64,000 nt of DNA from Galaxea fascicularis (lineage: Eukaryota > Cnidaria > Anthozoa > Scleractinia > Euphylliidae). The position numbers were made by a program, and so were the translations under genes. The notes beneath the pieces were generated by a model. That model worked only from the letters and a program-made list of their open reading frames with translations. It made no database searches and was not told the DNA's origin. Where the stretch lies: the NCBI GenBank assembly GCA_948470475.1, contig OX419339.1:13439863-13503862 (forward strand). Reading direction: 5' to 3'. Of this stretch, positions 52,375-63,900 are shown piece after piece; positions within the stretch are counted from its first letter, which is position 1; each line of letters begins with the position of its first letter.

Positions 52375-55300
52375 TCTCTTTACGTACGTCCATTCAGTCT
52401 TTCAAGTTACAGTCAACACCTTTTTAATTAAAAAAATGTCTTCTTTCAACTGGCACTGATTTCTGTAAGGGCATATCATCCCGGTAATTTTGCTAATACT
52501 TGTATGCATCTTGTATTGTCAACAAAAATGCATTCATTACAGTTTTAGAGGAAAGTCAATCAAACTCAAGTGAAAGTAAAGGTGTGATTCAAGCTAACAT
52601 ATATGGTAGTTTGTTTTTGGAGAATGTTGATGTTGGATGGTGCATGTGAGATAAAGAGAGTTTTAAAATCCTTGAAAGATGAAGACTGAAATCCAACCTT
52701 CTCAAACTCATTAATATTTCATCAAGTCAAAACAAAGGAAATCACAACCGTGAAGGGGGTTTGGATACCCGGTCTTAATTACCATAGATTTTGACGATTT
52801 TTACTTCTCCGTTTACTCCTTAGTTTTTGTTTTAATTGAGAAGATATATCAAACACTTGAGACAGTGTTTCATCGGCCATCCAAACACCTCGAATTCAGT
52901 CAAAAATACTCCACTGCGCGTCGTATTTTCAACTCTCTATCCCGATCGTGTTTGATATATTACATGAAAAACTGTGCAACCATTTAAACTTCTCATTTAA
53001 ATTGTCCAAGATTGCAGCTTTCTGTTTTTCTTGTCTAGGCTTATTAATAATTTAATTAATAATAATTTAACCATGTCATAATAATATTTTGTTTCAAAGT
53101 TTTAATTACCACCAATGTAGTAAGCGTATTTACAGTACAGATAATGCTTTGGAGTAATGGTTCACACTGCTGTTGACAGTGCAGGAGAGGAGTTTCTGAA
53201 ATTATGTTAGCGAGACTTGCAAAATTATGGTAGGAAACCACACTTTTCACGTGAAGCGTAATGCGATTAATTCTGCTAGTGACTGATGTTAAGCTGATCA
53301 ATTCTACCTGAAGTCTGCTGACAATGAGGACTTTTACTGTTCAGTTTTTTGTTTTTGCTTTAAAATAGTTATTTATTGATCATAAAAATATTTTCAATAT
53401 TTAAAGGTTAGAGATCAGTATTCAACCCTCTAATCCTCAGTATAAAGACATTTATTATCTCTCTCAGTCAGTACGTGCGCATGCACGCCGTATTCTGTAG
53501 ATTCCTTTCCCGTGCGCCTGATTAACCTCAGAGATATAATAAATATCTCACTAACCTCGTTCTCTTGCAACGTATTGTAAGTTACGGATCCTTTTTTTTC
53601 CCCGTTGATTTCTGACCCGCGTGCTCTTGCGCTTGGGCCATAAGCGAACAGGAAAAAACTCGGTCTGTAACTTACATTATGGACCTCGAACTCAGTAAGA
53701 GGTGTGTATTCTCCTTATAGTTTTCAAAAATTTCATGTTACATGTAGGAAGAATTTGATAAATGTTGACTGGACTGATTCCAGGTGATTATTTCTAGTAT
53801 TCTTGTTCCCTGTATCATTACCTGTATTACTAGTGATATGGTAAGGAGAAGTAACCGGTGCATGGTGGTCACTATTCGCGCTTAAAGGGTCTGAAGTATC
53901 GAGTCTGTTTAGCTCCTATGTCAATATGACATACTCTCCATTTACATCTGTACATGTTTAGATTGTACCAGAGAAATGGAAACTGCAGCTGAAAAACTTG
54001 TTGGTCTATTAACGTCTCACTTGCAAAACTATATTATTAGGAGCAGCACACAAGCTATACGTAATAATTTGTAACTTCAATCCTTTAGCATTGTATGGTT
54101 TCAATAGGCCATTTCCGAGCTGCTTTGAGGCTTTCTATCAAAGCAAGGCAAAGTGCACTCTTCTTCCTTTGAAAATGAGTTCTTGTTCACATGCAAATAA
54201 AATCCATATCCATATGAAACATTTTGCTCAAGGATTCGTTTTGAAGCGGATGCTGAATTGAATTGAAAATGGTCTATTTTGTGTAGTGAAGAAAGATCAT
54301 TCTAACTGTAGCTGCATCTCCAAAAATTTAGGCAAATGGATCATCACACATTAAGCAAATGTCTCAACTCCCACACAAGAATCATGATTCTCAAACTCAA
54401 ATATTTACAATGCATAGACATAGCCGTTATATTTTGAATTATTTTAAATGGTCCGTAACTTATTCTAAAAAAGTTGGTACGTATTTTATTAGGAAGTTTA
54501 GTTGAAGCTTAGTATCAATCGGTAATGATATTGCATTATTGTAGTAGGTTAGTGCTAGTTATGTAAGTAATGATTATGATTATTGGTAATTATGTTAGTA
54601 TTTCATTAGAACGAGATCTGTTGGGTTCTCTAAGCCACAATGGATAACATGCATTTTCTCATCGCATGTTTTCGTACATTTCTTGTAGCACTAGTTGGGA
54701 GAAGTTGTTTACTGAAAGAAGCAATTGTGGTGATCATCCTCTTTATTCTCATGAGCTATAGTGAAGCGAAAAGACTTGAGTTAATGTAAGGTAATGTAGG
54801 AAGGGTGAGATGCTCAAAAAGTATAGCCCAGAAGAGGCGTTAATAGTGTTGAAGCGTAACAAGTATAATACAATCTATTAATCTAACATCGGTTGTATCC
54901 TCATGCTTACTACAGACGTTGTAGTCGTCAAAGTTAAAAGTGCTTTCATTAGTCATTAGGTGTTGTCTGGGCGCTACTGATATCATTAAAAACATTGCTT
55001 CGGGACCTGTTTGTTGAAAGACACTGTAGGCCCAAGTCATGGAGTTCTGTCACTAAGATTGTCTTTTAGGTTCGAATGAGCATTATGTAATCATTAAAAA
55101 GTTAATAACCAGTTAAAAATCTTCTGGTGATGCTATCTGTGTGGCTATTTTCCTTGGCTTTGTTTCCGCTTTAGAACAGTTATTAGAATATCATTGTAGA
55201 AATGATGGCTGTATGTATATAATTTAGCTTGTCTTATGCTTGTTCCAGCTTTAATGGCTTAAAATGTAATGAAATAAATTAATGTTTATGCTAGGCTAAA

Positions 55301-56289
55301 TGAGTGTTAAATAAATTCTGTGGTCATCTGATGAGTTTGTTTTATCAGAGGACTTAAAGAACACGAGCAGTCATCAAAAACACCAAGTACAGTCGCTTTC
55401 CTGCGATTGGTCGAAATGCGTCATTACTCACGTGATAGTCACATCAACCCGACACTCGTGATAATAGGCTCGGGTAAAATCTCCATGCATTACTACTGGT
55501 TATGTTTGGAGAACTGAAACAAAATGCTAGGAAAGAGTTAACCAGAAACAACAGCTAGTTTGTTGTACTAAATCTGCAGTCTGAACATACAAAGAAACGT
55601 GACTCAAAAGCCCCTAAGGACCTGTCTCGTTCGCAGACGTCTCTCTCTCTCTGCACTCAAAGGACGGCGCGAAGGAGAAAGTCTTCTTTCTCCTTCCCGT
55701 GGTCCCTCGCGCTTCGTCACCAGTCACTCTCGCGTTTTGCGCTCGCCTTTGACCAAAATGCGAAACGAACCGCCTGAGGAGGAGACAGCCCTAAGGACAG
55801 TTCCCTAGCTTCCCTCCTCGCTCCCCCTTCAATCTCTCGTGGACCTGAAGTAGTGTATGCACTTCATACAATGAACACGTAAAGCTTGTGGGATGTGGCT
55901 TGGAGTGACAAAAATACGTTACAAATGAATGTGTCAAGGTAACCTGGAAGCCGCTACCACGAGGCCATAGAACCCAATGAGTGGCTTCAGCTTACGTAGA
56001 CACTATGCACTTCATGCAGTTTTCCTTAAGGGTGCAATTTGGTGCTACCAGCAACGATTACTGCAGTAAACTAGATACAATAAGTAATTTTCACGGTAGC
56101 AAGCAATTTAATAACAACGCCTAACGAAAGAACACGACTTTTAATATGAACCAAAATCTGATCAAACCTACCAAATTAACGAAACGCATTGGCAAACGGT
56201 AAACTGTACATTCCAGTTTAAAAGGGACACCACGTTCCCCTTTAGAAGGAAAACAAGTTCAAGGAATCACACTATCATCCTCTGATACA
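52375..56289. other. Interval between the converging 3' ends of gene C and the RGS gene
   Basis: Probably includes the gene C 3' UTR; candidate AATAAA hexamers lie near 54195, 55272 and 55311, and I cannot choose between them. It also contains the dispersed repeat at 53450-53702 and a foldback-like GC-richer patch at about 55590-55815 (subrepeats of CCTAAGGAC/CGTCT type). No further coding sequence is supported. Confidence 0.4.
53450..53702. repeat. Dispersed repeat, copy 1
   Basis: Shares CCTGATTAACCTCAGAGATA, GTAAGTTACGGATCC, CGCGCTTGGGCC-like and ACTCGGTC.GTAACTTACA blocks in the same order with 59207-59483. The segment GTAAGTTACGGATCC..CGGTCTGTAACTTAC is itself an inverted pair, so this is a foldback-type element. 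Confidence 0.75.
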
Positions 56290-59200
56290 TCAAGGTGTAG
56301 CTCTGGGTGACGAATTCCCATCAGATTGTCCCTCTGAACGGTGGTCAAGCTGTGTGGCCACTCGCTTTGCTATGATAAATTTAAGAGGAACGACGAGGCG
56401 GAGCCCATGACTCAACGAAAATGACCAATGGGCATCTTCATCTAAAAGACAAAAAAAGAAGAATACGATGCACGGGTATTGAGACGGTCTTGACTTCTCT
56501 GTTTAGATTTAAGTCTTGGTCCTCACTATTCTGGAGACACGTTTTCATTCTTCTCAAGGTTTAGAGCCCCAGTTTTGTTTGGGGATAAAGAAGAAAAACG
56601 ACAATCCAAGGTGTGCAAACTGGAATGCGCTTCAAAACGATACCCTTTCTTTTGAAATGAAAAGTTTTACGTCGGTTTTCATGTTCAATTCAAAGCCCGA
56701 AAACATTCGAAACTGCGGGTTTAAGCGCTGGCTTGAAAGAGGATTAAGTGGTTTATCGTGAAAGAGGGCCACACGACCAGGTCCTAAGAGTAAAGAACGA
56801 GAGAAGACAGTGAATCAAATCATTTGAAGTCTTGTCTACTCTAGCTGTTCCATCTTCGACGTCAGTGTAATTGAGGTGTCGACTCTCGTTAGCCAATTTC
56901 CATGTCTTTACAGTGTTTTTAGATTTGGTATTAGGTAAAATTACCTAAGTATAGTTTCCATTTAAAACCGCAGGAAATGAATGTTAATGCTGTCGCTAAA
57001 CCAGGATATATGAACAATGAATAATCTTGCCGGACCGCCGACCGGTTGGCTCAGTTGGTAGAGCGCCGGACTACCGTGCGGGAGGTCGTGGGTTCAAATC
57101 CCCGGCCGGACCAACACTCAGGGTCTTTAAATAACTGAGGAGAAAGTGCTTCCTTTGCAATGACATCTGCAAATAGTTAGACTTTCTAGTCTTCTCGGAT
57201 AAGGACGATAAACCGGAGGTCCCGTCTCACAACTCTCCACAATTAATTCTGTGGGACGTTAAAGAACCACTAGGGACGTAACTAACCCTGGCTGTGACCA
57301 CCCCTAGTGCTGACCTATTCTATTTCAGTGTTTCATGGGTTGGTGCTTCATTAAGGGCTGTATATAGCCTGTTTCGCACCTTTCCCCTGGACTGATTTGT
57401 CCTAAAAATACGTAAAGTAAAGTTTACTGTGTGAACGAAGGCATGTATCTTGCTCTAAGTTATCTTTCCGCCACTTTTTCCTCTTCCATTTCCCGCCGGT
57501 ATTACCGGTAATGTATTTTTCCTCCTGTGACACGACTGCAGGTATTTCCCGTTTATATGGTATGGTATGGTTTCAGATCCTCCCGCCCTTTGCACCTCAC
57601 AGAGCCATTTAATTTCGCATGCATACCTATCCAACTTGGCCCAGATGATGCGAATGATAGCGATCTACCCGATAAACGTCTCTATATATTCAGATTCAAT
57701 TGTCACGTAACCAACCGAGTTTTACCCCAAACGTTCTTCGAATACGCGTACCCCTCGAGTGCAAAAGATTCAGCCGGAAACAAAACTATGGAAGACTGAT
57801 CTCCTTACCGGTTGACACGTAGATTCTTCTGTAAGGTACCCCACCAACCATCGACATAATCCTTGCTTTCGAAGTAGGCCTTTTATCCGTGCTGGCAGGT
57901 TCCAGTTCTTCTAATGGTTTGGAGAAACGCTCTGCCGAGAATCTAAGGGAAAACACGGCAATGCAGACATCGATATCAGTTTTGAACCCGTTGATCACAT
58001 TTTGTAAAACTAACATTCTACGGGCTTCTCTTTTAACTCCCATCGTAACCCTGAAAAACCGCTGTTAGCAATTAACTTTTCCAACAATTTTCTTTATCCG
58101 ATCTCGAGTCACGTCCCCTTTTGCTTTCTCTTTCTCTCCTATAGAACTGACGGAGTTGATAACGTAAATTGGCCACCATACAGGGATTCAAAAAGCTGAC
58201 GTTTCGAGCGTTAACCCTTCGTCAGAGCGAATCCAAATCTTTGCTTAAAAAAGCAAAGAATATTGACCTTGTTTTCTTCGAAACAAACATTTTGAGAGAG
58301 GTGCGGGGAGTAGACGACAACTTATAGTAAAGACAACGTTGGTAACAAATTCAGATTTTGGAATAAAGCACAAATCAAAAGCAAACAATGGAAAGGTTAC
58401 AAATAAAATCAAAAGAGTGCGTGAAAGCTACAAAGCTTCCAGTTGGACATTTTCTTAGTTATTCTGTTGGTCATTCAACAATGTTGCTTTAATTCTAATA
58501 GAGAAAGCAGACTGACTATAGTGATACAGATAGCTGTTAAAACTTACTTTTTCCAGAAAAACATAAGTGAGGTAAAAACAGACAAGGCTGCCTCGTGGAA
58601 TAATCCTCTTTCAATGATCCCATTCTGTAGCAGGCCGATTATGTTCTCTGCCAAGTGATTTGGAATGTTTATCTACGAAGAGATAAAAAACAGGAAAATA
58701 GCCACTCAAATAGCCTTCTTTACCTACAAATTTAACCCCTTAAGCCCCAAGAGCGATCAATATTTAATTTCTCCTTACAGTAACACTGCTCGATCAAACA
58801 TCAAGGTTGTGAGAAAAAAGGAAGTGATCAACAAGTAATAAAGGTCCTGATTGTGTCACAAATCCTCCTCATCATTACCATAGGAAATGTATGGAGTACA
58901 GTATGGAGAATATACATGCTGATATGAGAGTTTAAAGGGTTAAACAGACCTTTCTAACCAGTGAACAACAATTATTACCCTTCATAGTCAATTAGGTAGC
59001 GTTCCAGCTAAAACGATTTACTTTTTACTCGGGCTTCCGGTGGATGGCCCGAGTTTAATACGCAAAGCTCACTTCCGACGTTTCCGCGCAATCGTTAACG
59101 AAGAATAACAAGAATGCCACATGTTGGATTGCAAAGAAGCCACGTATCAAGGTGAAGATGCAAGTAACTTCTTTACTTTTATCTTGACTATTATGGTCAT

Positions 59201-62200
59201 TATTCTATCTCTCAGTTAGTACGCGCGCTGTGATTGGTCAATTTAGCGGGCCGTACTTCACTGTACGGCCCGCTAAATTTGAAAGTTTCCTTTTCCGCAT
59301 GCCTGATTAACCTCAGAGATATAACAAATATCTTTCTAACCTCGTTTTTTCAGTCCCTATTGTAAGTTACGGATCCTCGTTCTTTCTCGTTGATTTATGG
59401 CCCGCACGCTTCGCGCTTGGGCCAAAAGTGAACGGGAAAAAACTCGGTCCGTAACTTACAGTACGGACCTCGAACTCGATTGGTAAGGGTATTTATTTCA
59501 TTTATTTTGTATACGGCTGTACTTAGTGGATTATCAGCTCTATTAGTTTTTTTCTGTAGTGTATTAGTTTATGTGTAATACGCTTTAGTGTACATTTGCA
59601 TGATGGACGCGAATGTGTTATTCAACACAAGCAATGTTGAATGCATTTGAAAAATGCGACGAATTAGAGAAGGCAATGCAATTATCTGCTATGATGAACA
59701 TGATGCTGTAGTGAAAATATAATATAAAAAGGAATTCAGATCTCGTATTATAATTACAACCATGTATGTGAATCAATGAAGCAGCAAATAGCAATTTCAC
59801 AGGAATTAAATATCCACCTGTCACTTGGAAGGCCGATTGGAGGCCAATGTGGCCTCTAGTTTAACTTACTTTCTTAACAGATTGCTTGCACTGTGTTTGT
59901 TTCCACATCTCTTATGGCCCGCATTGAGCACGGGGTAAGAAACGGAGACAAGAAGGACTGGGACGACACGATGCTTGGCGAGAAAAGAGAAGAGAAAAGA
60001 AGAAGTACAAGCAGTCTACCAATACACAACGCTCAGAAAAGGAATACTTGGTTGTAGCTCCGTCTAAATGTACGAAATTCAACTTCCGATTAACCCATTT
60101 GATTCAGAACCGTAAAACTGACCGAATACATCATCAGGAGATGATGAGCAGAGAGCTGGTGTTGGTGATGAGCCTAGTGTAATTACTGTCCACGGCTTTC
60201 TTAATTCAGGTTCATTTCACCATGTCTCTTAACAAAATCACATGATTTGCTCTTTGATTTTGGACGAAGTAACAGTCAAATGTGACTCCTTTGTGACCTG
60301 CGCAAAATCCGAGGAAGGCCTTTAAGCAAAAGATATTCGATGGTAAAACTGCACACAGCTGTAACAGGAAATGGACTAGTCTGGAGACCAAGTATTTTCA
60401 TGTTTTAAACAGTGGAAATGGTGAGTTACATTTTGCACGACAAGTTGAGAGGAACTGCCGTCCGTGGGGCTTTCATTTATTCAGTAGTACATGACGGGGG
60501 CGGGGGGTCAGCAAAATCACTTTGAGTCATCCAAATATTACTCACTTCCCCCGTATTTCATCCAGTTTACTTCTCAACATTCCCTTCCCCATGGATCATC
60601 TTCCCACCCTCTATCGCCAACACAAGTTGGTATCTGTCATTGGTATCTAACACAGCCAGGCCATGATGTGTAACAATACTAGCACTTTGTTATAAATTCA
60701 TTTGACAAAACAACAATAACAACAACAAGTTAAGAAGTGAACTTAAGCCTAAGCAATAATGTCAGTAAGAGAGATGGAAAAAAACAGAATCTACATTCAA
60801 AACGGATACATGGTTTTCAGTCAGTACTAAAGTCCAAGAAACCCTTCCTCATTAAGTTATAAAACACCAGTTCTAAAGTTTCAGACAACCCTTCCCTTAT
60901 TTCGTAATAACCCCTATTGAAGAACATGAAAGGGACATAAGGCTTGCTCGAACCCAATCCTCCGCCGTTTCAGAACATAACAATGTGACGGGGCATTATC
61001 CGCTCTGGGGTGAGGTTAAGTTTATTGACAGAGACCCACATTGGTATAGCCGTGGGGTTAAAGAGGCTATTCACATGAGACTTCTTCCTGACAACATCAA
61101 CAGGGACAGTGGAATTGAAATTCCTGAAGCGTGGATGCCCACGATCAAACAAGACAACAGCCGATCTGTACCAAGGCGGACTGCCGAGGGAACCATCTCT
61201 AGTCTGAACGACCAGGATCGAAATCCTGCAATCAACAACAGCCTAAGCGAGGATCGAGACGCACCAATCAACACAAACCACGGTGCTACTTATACTGTTA
61301 CGCAACTAGTGGACACCATCGCCTGATGAAGACCAGCAGTATAGCGGTAGAAACGTCGCGATCCACATCTATGTGACTCAATTAAACCAAGATGACAAAC
61401 ACCTATCATAATGTGGATGATATGTATGAACAACAACAACAACAACAGCAAGTTTATTGTGGAAGTACACTTAGCTACGATAAAGGCGTGCTTTCACAGA
61501 CGTAACTAAAGTCGGGGTCTGTGAAAGGACGCCAGCTAATTTACAGGTATTCCACATATGAAATAGATCACATATGATCCACATTCATCTCTTTCACAGG
61601 AACATTTGAACCTACAATTGACCTGCTCCCAACGTCAGTGGCTTCATAGCGCAGTTGGTTAGAGCATCGCACCGGTGTCACGAGATCATGGGTTCAAACC
61701 CCGTTGAAGTCCTGAATTCCAGGCTTCTGTACGCAATTGCACTAAATTGCATTCACAACTGCGAGAATCAGTCTTCACTTGATTTGACCTATCATAATAT
61801 TAACCCCCATTTAGATTCGGAAACTAACATACCGCCCCCTCCCCCTCTCACCACAATCTTGACTGGAGACAAACCTGTACTCTAGGGGGGATCTCTGAGT
61901 CTATGTAGCACTTCACAATGGTTCTAGCCTTGTCGAGAAGTAAATTCTCGTCCTCCAGTGAGTAGTTCCCAGATCTCGCGCATTCCGCGGCGTAGTCGGA
62001 CTGATTTTTAAATCGTTCCACTTCCATCCAGAACTCCAAATCAGTGATCAGCCGGTCAATATTGACTACCTTGCTATTGATCATGCGTCGTGTAGGGTTC
62101 AAAGCGTGACGGCGTAGGTCTGGGACACAAAAGTATGTAAAACTGCTGTATAAAGATTTGCGGCCCTGTCTACACTAATGCGTTTCCGTTTGAAAACGCA

Positions 62201-63375
62201 AACTTTTGTATCCGTTTTCGCCTTCCGTCCACACTAATACGATCGAAAGCGGGGGTCTATGTCTGCGAAAACGGAGGTTTTCGAAAACGCTTTCCAGGGT
62301 GAAGGTTTTTGAAAACGGAGTTTATTACTGTGGACAGGCGAAAAAGCAGTGTTTCGAAAACGCGTACGTCATTGCTCATTTGCATGTCCCGGCGAGAATA
62401 CCTATAAGCCAGTTCGGTGTTTCAAAAAACACGTGCGCGCGTGGGATAAAAGGAAGCATATAATTTTGTTCTTTTGTCATGCAAAATACTTGCTCGAATT
62501 TGCATTAAAAAACTTTTGTATTTTTAAGATATGCTTGATTTTATCCCGACGTGCGCAAGTGTTTTTTTTAAACTCCGAACTGGCTTATTAGCCTAGCGGA
62601 GTCAGTTCAGGGATGCGTAGTGCAGAGAAGTACAGTCGAACTGAAGCCTGGTGACGAAAAGGGATATATTTTTATCCGTTTCGGGGGTCTAGTGTGGACG
62701 GTCGAAAACGCTGTGAACACGATAATGTGGGCGTAAAAATTTTTATGCGTTTTCAAGAAACAGGAAACGGAGGTTCTAGAAAACTCATTAGTGTTGTTAC
62801 GCGTGTAACATAACTCTTTAATGTGGCATACCAGGATACTTACTGATTAACCGCAGGTAAACGTAAAAATCAATCAATCAGTCAATCAATCAATCAGTTA
62901 ATCAGAAATGTCCGTTGAAGATAAGGCTTTTAATAAAACGAATAATTAAATTGACAGACTCACGCAAACTTATCAGCTTTGAGCTCTCAAAGTAAACACC
63001 TTACCTTTATCGGATGTCTCTCACTTTTAACGTTTCCAGCGGTTAAAAGCATACTATTTCACACTGATCAACGGACAACACATGCCTAGTTCTGGTGATG
63101 CTTTTGTACGGGTGGATACAGAAAGAGAGGTCATTGTTGGTCACATCGTAACTGATCGTCATCTTGCGAGCTGATCCTTCGACAGGTCAGACTATACAGT
63201 ACAATGTGTGTTACAACAATAATCTCGAACAATGCTCGCCATTGTACTCACTTTGTTCTACTGTTGATCTAATTTCCCTTCTTAGGAACTGTTTAAACTC
63301 GGACAGAGATTCAGGATGGTGGATTCCTCGCTGGAATAAGATGATGTTTTGAGTAAACATGGCCCACAAGCCCCT
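56290..63375 (-). CDS. RGS-domain protein, RGS22-like (5' partial)
   Basis: Five minus-strand exons join in phase with GT-AG introns: 63375-63252, 62119-61875, 58672-58548, 58050-57809 and 56441-56290 (TGA). They encode about 295 C-terminal residues. The RGS fold is seen as SLSEFKQFLRRE, DLEFWMEVERFKNQSDY, LLLDKARTIVKCYI, INIPNHLAENIIG and LFHEAALSVFTSLMFFWKK, spread over three exons. RGS proteins act as GTPase activators for G-alpha subunits; large multi-RGS proteins such as RGS22 are cytosolic or ciliary/testis-associated in vertebrates. After the domain comes a basic, polar tail (YRRIYVST, then DAHWSFSLSHGLRLVVPLKF) ending in RATP. Upstream exons, including other RGS repeats, lie right of the window. 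Introns contain SINEs, a Penelope fragment and MITEs. The RGS assignment is firm; the RGS22 subtype is my best guess. Confidence 0.82.
57031..57425 (+). repeat. tRNA-derived SINE, family 1
   Basis: The Pol III A-box TGGCTCAGTTGG (57047-57058) and B-box GGTTCAAATCC (57091-57101) lie at tRNA-like spacing in a head ending GGCCGGACCA. About 300 bp of body follows, including GTGGGACGTTAAAGAACCAC. The head does not fold into a proper tRNA (the T-stem has mismatches), so it is not a tRNA gene. It sits in the last intron of the RGS gene, opposite strand. Confidence 0.8.
58140..58260 (+). repeat. Repeat end related to Penelope-like elements
   Basis: CGGAGTTGATAACGTAAATT (58151), then GCTGACGTTTCGAGCGTTAA and CCCTTCGTCAGAGCG. 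This type of sequence commonly accompanies Penelope-like element termini in invertebrates (from general knowledge). A relative lies at about 35888. Confidence 0.5.
59207..59483. repeat. Dispersed repeat, copy 2, with an extra internal hairpin
   Basis: Same block order as 53450-53702. It additionally contains AATTTAGCGGGCCGTAC and its exact inverse at 59240-59280, a palindrome missing from copy 1. It lies in intron 3 of the partial RGS gene model (between 58672 and 61875). Confidence 0.75.
60916..61326 (+). mobile_element. Penelope-like element, C-terminal GIY-YIG endonuclease-side fragment
   Basis: An open frame from about 60916 to a stop at 61326 reads EHERDIRLARTQSSAVSEHN, then GHYPLWGEV, FIDRDPHWYSRGVKEAIHMR, NINRDSGIEIPEAWMPTIK and a polar tail. 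The pattern (SAVSEH, FIDRDP.WY.R.VKEAI.IR, N.D.G.EIP) is that of the C-terminus of Penelope-like reverse transcriptase/GIY-YIG proteins. The RT and the catalytic GIY-YIG residues upstream are missing, so it is a 5'-truncated copy, as usual for these retroelements. It lies in an intron of the RGS gene on the opposite strand. Confidence 0.8.
61614..61780 (+). repeat. tRNA-derived SINE, family 2, copy 2
   Basis: A-box TAGCGCAGTTGG (61647-61658) and B-box GGTTCAAACCC (61691-61701) are well preserved. The unit begins ACAATTGACCTGCTCCCAAC as in copy 1 (35622). It is better preserved than copy 1. It ends about 95 bp from an RGS exon. Confidence 0.8.
62165..62796. mobile_element. MITE with GAAAACG subrepeats
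   Basis: TCTACACTAATGCGTTTCCG at the left faces GAAAACTCATTAGTGTTG at the right. GAAAACG or its complement CGTTTTC occurs repeatedly throughout, together with GTCCACACTAATACG/GTCTAGTGTGGACGG. No coding capacity. It lies in the intron between RGS exons 63252-63375 and 61875-62119. Confidence 0.7.
62869..62906. repeat. (CAAT) microsatellite
   Basis: Imperfect CAATCAATCAGTCAATCAAT-type run in an intron of the RGS gene. A complementary GATT run is at 63715-63770. Confidence 0.7.
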
Positions 63376-63900
63376 CTAGAATAGGACAAAAACAGCAACT
63401 GTTAGCAATATTTGTTGTCAAATGGAAAATGACTGAAATTTATTTATCCTCGGCAGTTTATTTAGAGCAAAGGCTAATGGGGCCGAGCAAACACATGGAG
63501 CAAATAATTCAAATAAACGTAACATGATAAGAATCCCAACTGTTGGCTATTTACAAGGATGACCGAGGAGTTGAACCAGGGCTACTCAGAACAACACCAG
63601 CTAGTGGCCAGAGCGGAAGTTGAGACAGTTACTATCGTTTTCTTGGTAAGAAATGTGGTGATTAACCTCATCACATCAATTACCTTTTGACTTTCACTCA
63701 CCCCCCTTGGTTTGATCGATTAATTGATTGATTGGCTGATTGACTTGTTGATTGATTGATTTATTGATTATAAAGGAAGCGGTTGCTGCGGTAAGCGGAA
63801 AAGATGTTTTGCATCAAATGCAATTTGAGATAACTACAGGATCTCGCACAAAAGTAACAAGAACAAGACACCTGGGGGCGTTAACGTGGGATGCATTAAA

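Noticed and set aside
57031..57113. Functional tRNA gene
   Set aside because: A- and B-boxes are present, but the T-stem and acceptor do not pair properly and the sequence continues into a SINE body.
57527..57799. 90-aa plus-strand frame upstream of an RGS exon
   Set aside because: It overlaps an intron of the minus-strand RGS gene, has no recognisable motif, and its frame looks accidental.
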